From contig JARLGV010000033.1 in the NCBI GenBank assembly GCA_031292555.1, positions 1-43,388 on the forward strand: DNA of 43,388 bases. Reading direction: 5' to 3'. A program made the position numbers and the translations under genes. How positions within the stretch are numbered: the first letter of the stretch is position 1; every line of letters begins with the position of its first letter. The DNA comes from Fimbriimonas sp. (lineage in GTDB: Bacteria; Armatimonadota; Fimbriimonadia; Fimbriimonadales; Fimbriimonadaceae). The notes beneath the pieces were generated by a model. The model was not told where the DNA came from, made no database searches, and saw only the letters and a program-made list of their open reading frames with translations. Shown here piece by piece: positions 17,317-26,522 of this stretch.

Positions 17317-17607
17317 ATGTCGATCTCGCTCGATGAGGTTCGGCACGTCGCGCGGTTGGCGCGTCTGGCTCTTGACGAGACCGAGATCCTCTCCCTGCAA
17401 GGTGAACTGAACGCCCTTCTTGGACATTTTGAGGATATTCAAGTCATCGAAGGGTCAGGCATCGAACCAAAGTCGCACGCCGTGGCCATTCAAAACGTCT
17501 GGTCCGAGGATGTCCCCGGGCGGACGATGCCCCGTAATCAGACGCTGCTTAACGCCCCGCTTTCGCGAGCCGGCTTATTTGTCGTGCCGATGATCATCGA
17601 GGATTGA
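17317..17607 (+). CDS. gatC: Asp-tRNA(Asn)/Glu-tRNA(Gln) amidotransferase subunit C
   Basis: The 96-residue protein is the usual length for GatC. It has the conserved start (SLDEVRHVARLARLALDE), the ELNALLGHFEDI helix and a tail with VWSEDVPG that wraps between the GatA and GatB subunits. The complex amidates misacylated Glu-tRNA(Gln) or Asp-tRNA(Asn). gatA follows after 7 nt; gatB is not in this window, so it must be encoded elsewhere. Confidence 0.95.
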   Translation: MSISLDEVRHVARLARLALDETEILSLQGELNALLGHFEDIQVIEGSGIEPKSHAVAIQNVWSEDVPGRTMPRNQTLLNAPLSRAGLFVVPMIIED

Positions 17608-17614
17608 CCCTGTC

Positions 17615-19066
17615 TTGTTGACCGAGTTTAGCGCGGCCGAACTATCGCGAAAGATCGCCTCCAAGGAAGTTTCCTGCCGGGAGGTCGTCGATGCGTTTCT
17701 TGATCGTATCGCTCGAGACGATTCTCGCCTCGGGTGCTTTCTTACGGTCGATCCTGAGAAGGCCAGAGAGAGCGCTAGAGCCGCTCAGGCGATGGTTGAC
17801 ACCGGTTCAGGCGGTCCCTTGACGGGTGTGCCCGTCGCACTGAAAGACAACATTTCTACTGAAGGCATCGAGACGACGTGCGCCTCGAAAATTCTGAAAG
17901 GCTACATTCCTCCGTTTGATGCCACCGTCGTGACGCGCCTGAAGCTGGCCGGTGCGACACTCCTCGGCAAAACGAATCTGGACGAGTTCGCGATGGGGAC
18001 GTCCACCGAGAATTCGGCATTTCAATTGACTCGGAATCCATGGGACCTGGATCGGTCTCCGGGAGGAAGCTCCGGCGGATCGGCGGCATCGGTTGCTGGT
18101 CGACTCGCGCCACTCGCGCTTGGCTCAGACACCGGTGGTTCAATTCGGCAGCCGGCGGCTCTATGCGGCGTTGTGGGATACAAGCCGACATACGGCCGTT
18201 GCTCTCGCTATGGCCTCATCGCATTTGGCTCCAGCCTCGATCAGATCGGACCTTTCGCCCGATCGGTGGAGGACGCGGCTCTGATAACGGAGGCGATCAC
18301 TGGGCACGATGCGATGGACGGAACTTCGCTGCCCTTGCCATCGATTTCGTCGGCCCGTCTCAAGGAAGGATCTCTCAAGGGCCTTAAGGCGGCGCTCCCA
18401 AAGGAGTTGTTTGCCGAATCCATGAATCCTGGAGTGCTGTCAACCGTCTACGCGGCAATTGAAAGCTTGAAACGTGAGGGTGTGAGGTTCACCGAAATCT
18501 CAATGCCTTCCATCGCGCTCGGGGTGACGACCTACTACATCATCGCTCCTGCCGAAGCCAGCAGCAATCTGGCGCGATTCGACGGCGTCCGGTACGGAGT
18601 TCGCGTGGACGGTCAGGGGCATATCGGACTGGTTGAGCGAACGCGGGCGGAAGGATTTGGCCACGAGGTCAAATCACGAATCATGATCGGCACGTACGCT
18701 CTATCCGCCGGCTATTACGACGCATACTACTTGCGCGCGTTACGAATTCGCTCGATCATGCAGCACGAGTTCGAGGAGACGTTCAAGGATTTCGATTTCG
18801 TTTTATCTCCGACCAGTCCGGTTCCCGCATTCCGGCTCGGAGAATTGAGGATGGATCCAATGGCGATGAAGCTCCTCGATTTCTGTACGATTCCGGCTAA
18901 TCTGGGGGGCATGCCAGGCATATCCCTTAATTGCGGATTCACGGAGGGGCTGCCGGTTGGTCTCCAACTGATGGGTGCGCCCTCTGAAGATGAAAAATTG
19001 CTCCAGATCGCCTATAGTGTTGAGCAGGCGCTACCGACTGCCACGAATTGGCCGTCTATCGCGTAG
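17615..19066 (+). CDS. gatA: Asp-tRNA(Asn)/Glu-tRNA(Gln) amidotransferase subunit A
   Basis: The 483-residue amidase-signature enzyme releases ammonia from glutamine for transfer to tRNA. The Ser-cisSer-Lys triad is complete: Lys77 in VALKDN, cis-Ser152 in SPGGSSGGS and nucleophile Ser176 in SDTGGSIRQP. The start is TTG at 17615, with a second TTG directly after it; either leaves the N-terminus at the normal place. It is translated 7 nt after gatC, and the following membrane-protein gene begins 6 nt after its stop, so the three look like one operon. Confidence 0.95.
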   Translation: MLTEFSAAELSRKIASKEVSCREVVDAFLDRIARDDSRLGCFLTVDPEKARESARAAQAMVDTGSGGPLTGVPVALKDNISTEGIETTCASKILKGYIPPFDATVVTRLKLAGATLLGKTNLDEFAMGTSTENSAFQLTRNPWDLDRSPGGSSGGSAASVAGRLAPLALGSDTGGSIRQPAALCGVVGYKPTYGRCSRYGLIAFGSSLDQIGPFARSVEDAALITEAITGHDAMDGTSLPLPSISSARLKEGSLKGLKAALPKELFAESMNPGVLSTVYAAIESLKREGVRFTEISMPSIALGVTTYYIIAPAEASSNLARFDGVRYGVRVDGQGHIGLVERTRAEGFGHEVKSRIMIGTYALSAGYYDAYYLRALRIRSIMQHEFEETFKDFDFVLSPTSPVPAFRLGELRMDPMAMKLLDFCTIPANLGGMPGISLNCGFTEGLPVGLQLMGAPSEDEKLLQIAYSVEQALPTATNWPSIA

Positions 19067-19072
19067 GGACAC

Positions 19073-19879
19073 ATGATGGACGACATCCGCCGACAAGACC
19101 TGCGGCTGTTTGCAAAGGAAGCTTTATCTCCATGGCGGCTGATCTGCACTTTAGCCGTGGTGATTGTCCTGCTAGGCAACATGTCGTCGTTCGGCCCGAT
19201 TGTCTTGCCGTTGGCGGTTGTGACGGTCTTCGTGTCCGGCATATGGGCATGGATGGAGTCAGACAAGAAGCGATTCTTGAACAAGCGCTTCAAATCTCTC
19301 TGGTTGGGTTGCCAGGATCGGCTCGCCCGTTTCGAAGAGGTCCAGAAGCGGATGCGCAAGGACCAGATTGCCCATCTGTCGGAAATGCCGAACACGATCA
19401 GGGCAGTGTCCAAAGCGCTCTATATCGCATTGCGGCGCGCGGATATCATTTCTCACGAAGTTGCTCTTTCGGAAAAGGGCTTGTATTCCGAACCGCCCTC
19501 GTGGAAATCGCCTTCGAGAGACGCTCAGTCTCAAGAGCTGTATCGCATTGCTGACAAGAACATCGCTGAGTACCGTGCCCAGTTTGCCGGCGTAATGGCA
19601 GGCGTGCAGCGAACGGAAGCGCAGAGCGCAGTTTTTATGACGACCCTGGATACGCTTCGTATGAAGATGATTGGCTATCGGCTCGTCGGCCGAAGTCCTG
19701 AAATGTCGTCGCACGATTTCCTCGAAGCGCTTGCGGAAGCGCGTGCCCAACTTCAATCGATCGATACCGCGCTTGACGAACTCGATCTGGGCCACTATCC
19801 CAAGACGATTGCGGTCGTGCCGCCGCCGATTCCCGAAGATGTCGCTCAACAACTCAAGAACCGCGGCATCGGGGGATGA
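19073..19879 (+). CDS. Hypothetical membrane protein with coiled-coil segments
   Basis: The 268-residue protein has two adjacent membrane helices near the N-terminus (about 21-39 and 43-61). A long helical, charged region follows (for example LARFEEVQKRMRKDQ and FLEALAEARAQLQSIDTALDEL) that could form coiled coil. It ends in a proline-rich stretch (VVPPPIPEDVAQQL). The start is a double ATG (19073 or 19076) immediately after gatA. Linkage to gatC-gatA is probably only transcriptional. Family not recognised. Confidence 0.7.
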   Translation: MMDDIRRQDLRLFAKEALSPWRLICTLAVVIVLLGNMSSFGPIVLPLAVVTVFVSGIWAWMESDKKRFLNKRFKSLWLGCQDRLARFEEVQKRMRKDQIAHLSEMPNTIRAVSKALYIALRRADIISHEVALSEKGLYSEPPSWKSPSRDAQSQELYRIADKNIAEYRAQFAGVMAGVQRTEAQSAVFMTTLDTLRMKMIGYRLVGRSPEMSSHDFLEALAEARAQLQSIDTALDELDLGHYPKTIAVVPPPIPEDVAQQLKNRGIGG

Positions 19880-20122
19880 AGAAGCCAGGAATCGGTCCCG
19901 TATTGCTTCGAACTCGGTCAAATGCGGCAAGCCCGACTTTCTACTGTCGAGCGCTTGTGTTCTTCGATCTAGGTCGTTGGGGTTCGGGCCAAAATGCTCT
20001 CGACATAACTAACTATTGAATGGCACTTACGGAGGAACTGAGCACGACGTCTGCCTATGTTTTTCGGGGAAATGGCCTCAACCTGGCTTCGGGGAGGTCA
20101 AAGAAACGGTAGCATCGGTTCG

Positions 20123-21229
20123 ATGAGCAAGGGACCGATTCGAATCGGAATTATTGGTTGCGGGCAGATCGCCCAGCACCACATGGCCACGTACGCCAAG
20201 ATCGCGGATGCGAAGATGGTCGGATTCGCTGACATCAGTGAGCAGGCGGTTCAGAGTTCGGCGAAGGAGTATGGCGTCGAATTCGCGACGACGAACTTCA
20301 GAGAGCTTCTTGCACGCGAAGACATCGACGCGATTGATGTCTGTCTGCATAACAACTTCCACATGCCAGCGACGGTTGCGGCTCTGGAGGCAGGCAAGCA
20401 TGTTTACTGCGAGAAGCCGATGGCCGGCTCCTATGCCGATGCGGTGACGATGCTCAAAAAGGCGGAGGAGGTTGGGAAACTGCTGCACATTCAGCTTGCG
20501 ACCCTGTACTCCAACGAAACGAGGGCCGCAAAGGAGTTGATCGATGAAGGTCGGCTCGGAGACGTCTACCATGCCCGCTCAACCGGATTCCGACGCCGCG
20601 GAAGGCCCTACGTCGACGGCTACGGCGCACCTAGTTTTGTTCAGAAGCGCCACTCCGCGGGCGGAGCGCTGTATGACATGGGCGTCTATCACATTGCGCA
20701 GATCCTTTTCCTACTGAACAACCCGGAGGTCCAGAGAATAACCGGCAAGACCTACCAGAAGGTCGCGATCGATCCCAAGCGGCTGGAAACGTCCGGATAT
20801 GATGTCGAAGAACTCGGTATGGGCTTTGTCCGCTTCGCCGGTGACGTAACGATGGACATCATGGAGGCTTGGGCGATCCACCTGGATTCATTCGAGGGTT
20901 CGTACCTGGTCGGGTCCAACGGCGGCGTTAGGCTGTACCCATTTGGCTTCTTCCACGGCGACGGCAATCTTGATTTGAATGCGACCGTCGATCTTGGTTC
21001 GGCACGGTCCCGTTGGAACAGCATCGTCGGCGACGGCCAGGTTTATGGCGAATCTCAGCGGCACTGGGTCGCGGCTCTGCGCGATGAAGTTCCACTGCTA
21101 CCAACCGCCGAGATCGCGCTGAACACGATGCTTATCTCGGAGGGCATCTACATGTCGCAAAAGCTGAATCGAGAGGTCACCTCCGAAGAGGTCAAAGCCG
21201 CGTCGGTCAGCACCGCTGTCACTATGTAA
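20123..21229 (+). CDS. Gfo/Idh/MocA family oxidoreductase
   Basis: I start at ATG 20123, where the Rossmann fold begins immediately (IRIGIIGCGQIAQHH). The frame is open upstream to 20057, but the extra residues are not protein-like. The 368-residue length is typical. The catalytic/binding Lys98 is in CEKPM (EKP motif), and the C-terminal Gfo domain contains GGALYDMGVYHIAQ. Family members oxidise or reduce sugars, inositols or related polyols with NAD(P). The substrate is unknown, and no sugar transporter is adjacent. Confidence 0.88.
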   Translation: MSKGPIRIGIIGCGQIAQHHMATYAKIADAKMVGFADISEQAVQSSAKEYGVEFATTNFRELLAREDIDAIDVCLHNNFHMPATVAALEAGKHVYCEKPMAGSYADAVTMLKKAEEVGKLLHIQLATLYSNETRAAKELIDEGRLGDVYHARSTGFRRRGRPYVDGYGAPSFVQKRHSAGGALYDMGVYHIAQILFLLNNPEVQRITGKTYQKVAIDPKRLETSGYDVEELGMGFVRFAGDVTMDIMEAWAIHLDSFEGSYLVGSNGGVRLYPFGFFHGDGNLDLNATVDLGSARSRWNSIVGDGQVYGESQRHWVAALRDEVPLLPTAEIALNTMLISEGIYMSQKLNREVTSEEVKAASVSTAVTM

Positions 21230-21235
21230 TTCGTC

Positions 21236-21253
21236 GGGGGCCGGATGGCCCCT
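21236..21253 (+). terminator. Weak hairpin after the oxidoreductase gene
   Basis: GGGGGCC and GGCCCCT pair across a GGAT loop shortly after the stop codon at 21229. No U tract follows, so this is a possible terminator only. Confidence 0.35.
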
Positions 21254-21360
21254 GAGGCACTCCTGTTCTGCTCGCTGACGAATCGTGAGCCCATCATGGC
21301 GTCGCCCGGCGCCTTGACTGGCAAGGGAAGCGATCAGGCAAGTGGGTTTGACCCAACGAG

Positions 21361-21905
21361 TTACGTCTCGGAGATCGGCTCGTGTGTGCCGTGCCGCACT
21401 TGGAATGCGACGACGGCTCCCGCGACATGCACGTTCAGCGAGCGCCCCTTGCCCGCCATCGGGATGCAGACGGCGGCGTCGCAATGCTTCATCACGTCCC
21501 ATAGACGCCTTTCCCCTCGTTACCGAGCACGAGGCAGACCCTCGAGGGATAGCTGAACTCCATATAGTGCTGGGCTCCGTCGGCGAGTTCAACGGCGATT
21601 AGAGAATAGCCTTCGTCCTTGAGCGCGACTGCAGCCTCCTCATTGCGGCCTAGCTCCCGCCATTGGACACGCCGATGGTGTCCCAGTGACGTCACTCCGA
21701 TCTGTGGGTTGGGGGGGGCCGGTGTTCTTCCGGAGAAGACCATCTCGTGAGCGCCACAGGCGTCGGCGACGCGAAACATGCCGCCGACGTTATAGGCGTC
21801 TTCCCAGTCCTGCAGTAGGAATGCCAACTGCACGTCGGAATTTCGCGACTCCGACATCTCGCGATTCAGTTTACGGACGCCCGTTTTGCTAAGGATGGTC
21901 TTCAT
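21361..21905 (-). pseudogene. SpoU/TrmH-family RNA 2'-O-methyltransferase, frameshifted by one missing base
   Basis: The first frame (21905 to 21492) encodes a SpoU-type start with motif 1 (WEDAYNVGGMFRVADACGA) and motif 2 (VCLVLGNEGKGVYG), then stops early. Read one base later, the sequence continues perfectly as motif 3 (CIPMAGKGRSLNVHVAGAVV) and ends at a stop at 21361. The break is at three C on the + strand at 21498-21500 (GGG on the coding strand); one more G would restore an unbroken ~181-residue enzyme. Family members methylate ribose in tRNA or rRNA using SAM and a trefoil knot. Intact sequence on both sides suggests a very recent mutation or a sequencing error. It lies 9 nt downstream of the esterase gene, so the two are probably one operon. 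Confidence 0.85.
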
Positions 21906-21914
21906 GAGACGCGG

Positions 21915-22667
21915 CTAGAAACCCAGATTCATCCGGTGGAAGGCGATCGCCTCCTGCACATGGACATCCCAGTACCCCCACTCATGGCTCCCGGGAAACT
22001 CTTCGTATTCGTGCTCATACCCGATCGAGTCGAGGAAGGCGTGGAATCTTCGGTTGTCCTCCAACAAGAAGTCCTCGGTACCACAATCAATTCTGAGAGA
22101 CGGACGCTTGACTGGAACGAGCTTTTGGGCCGCGACGGTCAGATCGTTCGGACCACCGCGGGGAGTGTCTCCGACGATACGCCGGAATTCCTCGGCCAAT
22201 TCGATACGTGGTCCGGGGCCATCCGTTTGGGGATCCCAGTGGCCAAACAGGACCGCCCCCGAGTGGGAATGCCCAGACTTGAACCGATCTGGATACTTCA
22301 ATGCCAGCTTTACGGCGCCGTATCCACCCATAGATAGCCCGGTCGCGCACCAGGGCAGTTTGGTGGGGAAGTAGTTTTCGACGATGGCGGGGAGTTCCTC
22401 CGCGATCGCCGTCTCGTAGGCGAACCCCTCCTCGGCGTCACAGTAGAAGCCCCGTCCACCGTTCGGCATCACAACAATGAGCGGCAGCCCATCCACATAC
22501 CGTTCGATGCTCGTGCGCCGACTCCAGATCGTATGGTCGTCCGACAGTCCGTGCAACAGTAACATCACGTGAAATGGGCCTTTGATATCGGGATTGGGGA
22601 GGATAATGTTCGCTGCCGTGGCAAACTGCAAAGCGTTAGAGAAATATCGAAGCTCGAAGCTAGGCAT
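21915..22667 (-). CDS. Alpha/beta-hydrolase esterase (esterase D / feruloyl-esterase-like)
   Basis: The 250-residue protein belongs to the putative-esterase family that includes S-formylglutathione hydrolase and xylanase-associated feruloyl esterases. The nucleophile is Ser112 in TGLSMGGYGAV, the acid is probably Asp199 in CGTEDFLLEDN, and His228 is in GSHEWGYWD. HG at 39-40 supplies the oxyanion region. No signal peptide is visible, so it is probably cytoplasmic. It is the first gene of a likely two-gene operon with the SpoU methyltransferase. Substrate unknown. Confidence 0.85.
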   Translation of the reverse strand: MPSFELRYFSNALQFATAANIILPNPDIKGPFHVMLLLHGLSDDHTIWSRRTSIERYVDGLPLIVVMPNGGRGFYCDAEEGFAYETAIAEELPAIVENYFPTKLPWCATGLSMGGYGAVKLALKYPDRFKSGHSHSGAVLFGHWDPQTDGPGPRIELAEEFRRIVGDTPRGGPNDLTVAAQKLVPVKRPSLRIDCGTEDFLLEDNRRFHAFLDSIGYEHEYEEFPGSHEWGYWDVHVQEAIAFHRMNLGF

Positions 22668-22675
22668 TTGACTCT

Positions 22676-22698
22676 ATTTTAGGCACAGTGAGATGCCT
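22676..22698 (-). promoter_or_regulatory. Candidate -10 and inverted repeat before the esterase
   Basis: TAAAAT on the minus strand (22681-22676) lies eight bases before the esterase ATG, without a Shine-Dalgarno sequence between. Just upstream is a short inverted repeat, AGGCA and TGCCT separated by eight bases (22681-22698), where an operator would sit. Weak evidence. Confidence 0.35.
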
Positions 22699-22821
22699 GA
22701 AGTGCAGGCGATTCGTCTGGAAGGGTTAATCGCGGTGCGAGCTTCATTTGTTCCGCTAGCGCCGAGGCATCACGTTTGACGTTTTCGGGACGTTAAACTA
22801 ATCGGGCGCTTTTGCCATCGT

Positions 22822-24648
22822 ATGAAGTACCACGTCAGTCGCATCTTTTTCGCCGTTTCCCTTGGGTTCGTCTGCCTTGGCGTATGGTCTTGCACCGGTA
22901 AGGCGAAATCGGCAGCCGGCGGTCATCCCGGTGACAACGAACAGACAGTCAAGGACGCGGTTGCCGGCCCCTACACCGAGATCTCGATGCTCTGCCAAGG
23001 GCAGCGGGTACCGATCCTCATGTACCACGACGTTGTAAAGGAGGACAAGGACGTCTACTTCGATGTCACGAAGCAGGAGTTCCAAGACCAGATGGAGTGG
23101 ATCGCCAAAGAGCAGATCACTCCGATCTCTCTGGATAAGCTTTACCGGCACCTAACAACGGGCGAAGCAGTACCTGATCGATCGATCGTTATTACGTTTG
23201 ATGACAACTACCAGGGCTTCCATGATTACGCCTTGCCGATCCTGGAGTCGTTCAAGTTTCCGTCTGCTATGTTCGTCCACACGAAATATGTGGGAGACAA
23301 GCACGGAAAGCACCCGAAGATGGACTGGGCAACCCTGAAGGAGCTTGTTAAGGACCCGCTTGTCACGATAGGGAGCCACACGGTCACCCACCCGGCGGAC
23401 ATCACTCAAATCGGACCGGACGAACAGACCCGAGAGTTGAAAGACTCCAAGGCGACTCTGGAGAAGGAACTCGGCAAGTCAATGGACTACCTGGCCTATC
23501 CAGACGGGAAGAACGACAAGGTCGTCCAGGCCAAGGCGACCGAGTGCGGCTACAAGATGGCATTCAGCATGGACAATGAGCCGGCGGAAGAGTCGCCAAG
23601 CATCATGTGTGTGGGCCGCTACATTCAGTCTCGCATTGAAAAGGCATGGGAGGACAGGGAAGTGGCGTTACGGGGCGGCGCTCTCGGTATCTTCCGCAGC
23701 AAGATCACCGACGCTCCGGTTGTTTTCGTCGACGGCACGTTTCATGGCACGAAATTGGCCCTGGTGGAAGGAGGGATTCCGGAGTCGATGATGTCCTCCA
23801 CTCGGGAAGGCGTACTGGACTTCATTCACCGCTCGCCCGGGACGGTCGCCGGCATAAACGGAGGGTTCTTTGCGATGGCAGCAATTGCGAGCACGGACAA
23901 TCAGATGGTAGGTCCGTGCAAGACCCACGATTTCGGCACGTTCTATCCGGACAAGTTTCCTCAGATATGGGACAAACTTCGGAATCGGCCATTGGTGGTG
24001 TGGGGGCCGAAGGAGTTCGCTATCGTGGCGTTTGAACCTGAGACCGAAAACACGGACGACGCGTTCAAAAACTTCATGCCCGACTATACGGACACGTTCC
24101 TTGCTGGAGTCTGGCTGGTTCACAACGGCATTCCGCAGACCAAGGAGGACATGAACCTTTTTGGCTCAAAGGACATCCAAGACCCGCGCCGGCGCGCCTT
24201 TATCGGCATGGATCAGGATGGTCATATCGTGCTGGGAGCATCGACCGAGTCGGCTACCTCGAAAATGGTTGCAGAGGCCGCCGCAGCCGCTGGGGTTCGA
24301 GAGGCAGTCCTTCTTGACTCCGGATTTTCGACATCTTTGGTATACGGCGAGGACGTCAAAGCCTCAGGGCATAGCACCAACTTGATCCCGTCGCGGCCGG
24401 TACCTCACGCGATTCTCCTCAGGGGAACGCTCGATCCGCGCACGTCCGCTCAGGCCGTGTCCACGTTCACCCCCAAACCGGATGAACCGGAACCAAAGGC
24501 GAAGCACCGTCGCCGACGGCACAAGGAGCCGAACGACGAGACGCCAGAGGATCAGAGCGCCATTGCCAACCCCGACACGGGAACATCTAGCGACGACTCG
24601 AAGGGAAATCCGCCGGATCCCAGCGACGACCACCGCTCGAAGGCGTGA
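22822..24648 (+). CDS. Fusion of NodB polysaccharide deacetylase and NAGPA phosphodiester glycosidase, probable lipoprotein
   Basis: The 608-residue protein has a hydrophobic N-terminus ending at a possible lipobox cysteine (Cys24, VWSC). The NodB domain (about 60-285) has motif 1 TFDD (125-128) and motif 2 HTVTH (186-190), whose Asp and two His bind the metal. It removes acetyl groups from polymers such as chitin-like or PNAG-like glycans. The second domain (about 295-536) is of the NAGPA/DUF2233 type, with AGINGGFF (343-350), RRAFIGMDQDG (457-467) and LLDSGFSTSL (497-506); these cleave sugar phosphodiesters. A Lys/Arg/Pro-rich tail ends the chain. AraC and PhyH genes follow closely. Confidence 0.88.
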   Translation: MKYHVSRIFFAVSLGFVCLGVWSCTGKAKSAAGGHPGDNEQTVKDAVAGPYTEISMLCQGQRVPILMYHDVVKEDKDVYFDVTKQEFQDQMEWIAKEQITPISLDKLYRHLTTGEAVPDRSIVITFDDNYQGFHDYALPILESFKFPSAMFVHTKYVGDKHGKHPKMDWATLKELVKDPLVTIGSHTVTHPADITQIGPDEQTRELKDSKATLEKELGKSMDYLAYPDGKNDKVVQAKATECGYKMAFSMDNEPAEESPSIMCVGRYIQSRIEKAWEDREVALRGGALGIFRSKITDAPVVFVDGTFHGTKLALVEGGIPESMMSSTREGVLDFIHRSPGTVAGINGGFFAMAAIASTDNQMVGPCKTHDFGTFYPDKFPQIWDKLRNRPLVVWGPKEFAIVAFEPETENTDDAFKNFMPDYTDTFLAGVWLVHNGIPQTKEDMNLFGSKDIQDPRRRAFIGMDQDGHIVLGASTESATSKMVAEAAAAAGVREAVLLDSGFSTSLVYGEDVKASGHSTNLIPSRPVPHAILLRGTLDPRTSAQAVSTFTPKPDEPEPKAKHRRRRHKEPNDETPEDQSAIANPDTGTSSDDSKGNPPDPSDDHRSKA

Positions 24649-24651
24649 GAT

Positions 24652-25557
24652 ATGGATTGGATCGGAAGGCTAAACAGTTGTCTGAATCGCCTGAACATTG
24701 GGGGAGGGCGTCTCGAACTGCTGCATTGGGCTTACGATGAGCACCTGCCTGACAACTGGCCCCATCGACATACTTACTTCGAGATATGTTTAGTAGGCAG
24801 GCACGGAATTGGCGTGTTCTACGAACCGGGAGGCGAGCACATCGTCACACCGGGCACTGTCTTCGTCGCCCGGCCAGGCGTCGTCCATAACATATCGAAC
24901 AAGGCGCTGCCACGAATGGAGCTATATTGGCTCGCCGTCGGCTGGAGCGCGGATGAGAGGACGCCGAAATCAGATGGCGAACGGGCGATGAGGGCCTTTG
25001 TGGATTCCGACATGTGTGTGGCATACGGACACCAGAACCTCCTCGCCCTGTGGGAGGCGCTTCGCCAAACCGCATCCGGCACCTGGGCGATCGGTTCGGT
25101 AGAACAAACGGCAGCGCTTGTCAAGGCGTTGGTTCTCGGAGTGGCCCAATCACTAAGCCCGCATGAGCGCGCCGAGATTCCGGATGACCCGACACGCCCA
25201 GGACGTCAGGCCGCCACTCTAGCGATACGTTACATCGCGGACAACATGAATCGCCCGTTAACGCTGAAGGAGATTGCCACTCACGCAAATGTGTCGACAC
25301 GCCAACTCACCCGGTTGTTCGGTACCTTCACCGGAACCTCGCCTGCTCAGTACATCCGAGTTCTTAGGCTGGATCGTGCAAGCGCGCTACTGACTCGATC
25401 CGAACTGCCGATCAAGGAACTTTCCCACCAGGTTGGGTTCTCAGACGTCCAGTATTTCACTAGGTGCTTCACTGCGCATTTCGGCGTGCCTCCGGCCGCG
25501 TATCGGCAAGGTGCGCGAAGTGGCCGAATTATCCAAAGGCCGGGCATGCTGGTGTAA
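24652..25557 (+). CDS. AraC-family transcriptional regulator
   Basis: The 301-residue protein has an N-terminal cupin-like sensor (HRHTYFEICLV and GTVFVARPGVVHNI) and a C-terminal double helix-turn-helix (about 200-290: LTLKEIATHANVSTRQLTRL, then LPIKELSHQVGFSDVQYFTR, and the closing FGVPPAAYR). Cupin sensors of this type bind small sugars or related molecules. The ATG is only 3 nt after the deacetylase fusion stop, with GAAGG 8 nt upstream, so the two are translated from one transcript. The PhyH gene 46 nt downstream is probably also in the unit and may be a regulated target. Confidence 0.9.
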   Translation: MDWIGRLNSCLNRLNIGGGRLELLHWAYDEHLPDNWPHRHTYFEICLVGRHGIGVFYEPGGEHIVTPGTVFVARPGVVHNISNKALPRMELYWLAVGWSADERTPKSDGERAMRAFVDSDMCVAYGHQNLLALWEALRQTASGTWAIGSVEQTAALVKALVLGVAQSLSPHERAEIPDDPTRPGRQAATLAIRYIADNMNRPLTLKEIATHANVSTRQLTRLFGTFTGTSPAQYIRVLRLDRASALLTRSELPIKELSHQVGFSDVQYFTRCFTAHFGVPPAAYRQGARSGRIIQRPGMLV

Positions 25558-25603
25558 TTGCTGGATCGGCGATGTGCTCTACCATAGTGGTCGACATATC
25601 GCC

Positions 25604-26371
25604 ATGATCAACCAAACCTACGTCGACCAGTATCGGGAGCAAGGCTACGCGCTCGTTCCCGGCATCATCACCCCTGACGAGGCGGCAGCCTTACGGAAGG
25701 ACATGCACGACCTCGCCGATCGCTTGTCTAAAGACCGGGATATCGATGCCACTTGGGGGAGCGCCCGGGCGGCCGTCGCCGAGGCCGCCAAGACAAAGAT
25801 CCTGCATTGCCACAACGTCCAGTTCTACTCCGCGCTTGCCGCACGACTAATCGTCGATCCTCGAATCACCGACTATGCGGCCGCGATGATCGGGACGGAA
25901 AACGTGCAACTCCATCACACGAAGATGTTCATCAAGCCCCCGGAAAAAGGATCGCCGTTTCCGATGCATCAGGACGCGCCATTCTTCCCGCACGACAGGC
26001 ATACGATGATGGCGGCGATCGTCCATTTCGATGACGCTCCGATCGAGAAGGGCTGCGTGCGCGTGGTGCCAGGTAGTCACAAGTTGGGTCTCCTCGAACA
26101 TGAGGGGGACGGAGCATGGCATCTCCCATTTGACAAGTACCCGATCGAGTCGGCGGTGCCGGCTCCGGCGAAAGCTGGAGACGTTCTGTTCTTTAGCTAC
26201 CTGACGATCCACGGAAGCGGCATCAATGTCAGCAACGAGGCGAGGACCACCGTGCTTATCCAAATGCGCGATCCTTCCGATCCGCCGACCGTCGACACTC
26301 ACCGATCGAGGGGGCAGGGGATGATGCTTCGAGGGATCGATCCGAACCCGATTCCCCAATTCGAGGGATAG
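25604..26371 (+). CDS. Phytanoyl-CoA dioxygenase (PhyH) family oxygenase
   Basis: I start at ATG 25604, giving 255 residues; the open frame further upstream overlaps the AraC gene and is not protein-like. The Fe(II) facial triad is His122-x-Asp124 (MHQDAPFF) and His203 (TIHGSG). Arg214 (NEARTTVLI) is placed to bind 2-oxoglutarate. Early residues (YREQGYALVPGIITPDEAAAL) are typical of the family. PhyH-type proteins hydroxylate varied small molecules, so the substrate is open. Pairing with an AraC cupin regulator is common in carbohydrate-using bacteria. Confidence 0.9.
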   Translation: MINQTYVDQYREQGYALVPGIITPDEAAALRKDMHDLADRLSKDRDIDATWGSARAAVAEAAKTKILHCHNVQFYSALAARLIVDPRITDYAAAMIGTENVQLHHTKMFIKPPEKGSPFPMHQDAPFFPHDRHTMMAAIVHFDDAPIEKGCVRVVPGSHKLGLLEHEGDGAWHLPFDKYPIESAVPAPAKAGDVLFFSYLTIHGSGINVSNEARTTVLIQMRDPSDPPTVDTHRSRGQGMMLRGIDPNPIPQFEG

Positions 26372-26522
26372 CAACGAACAAGGTGTTGAAGAGACAGGGA
26401 AGGACCGGTATGGATACTATTTACCGGTTCGGTACTTGCATCTACAATGCATCACTACTTGGTAATTTGCTCCAATGAACCTGAAAGTAGGTGGTCTGCC
26501 AGCCAAATGGATGGCCATGGAC

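Noticed and set aside
20020-20112. Short + frame with a nearby GGAGG before the oxidoreductase
   Set aside because: About 30 codons with no pattern; the GGAGG lies inside the frame rather than before it.
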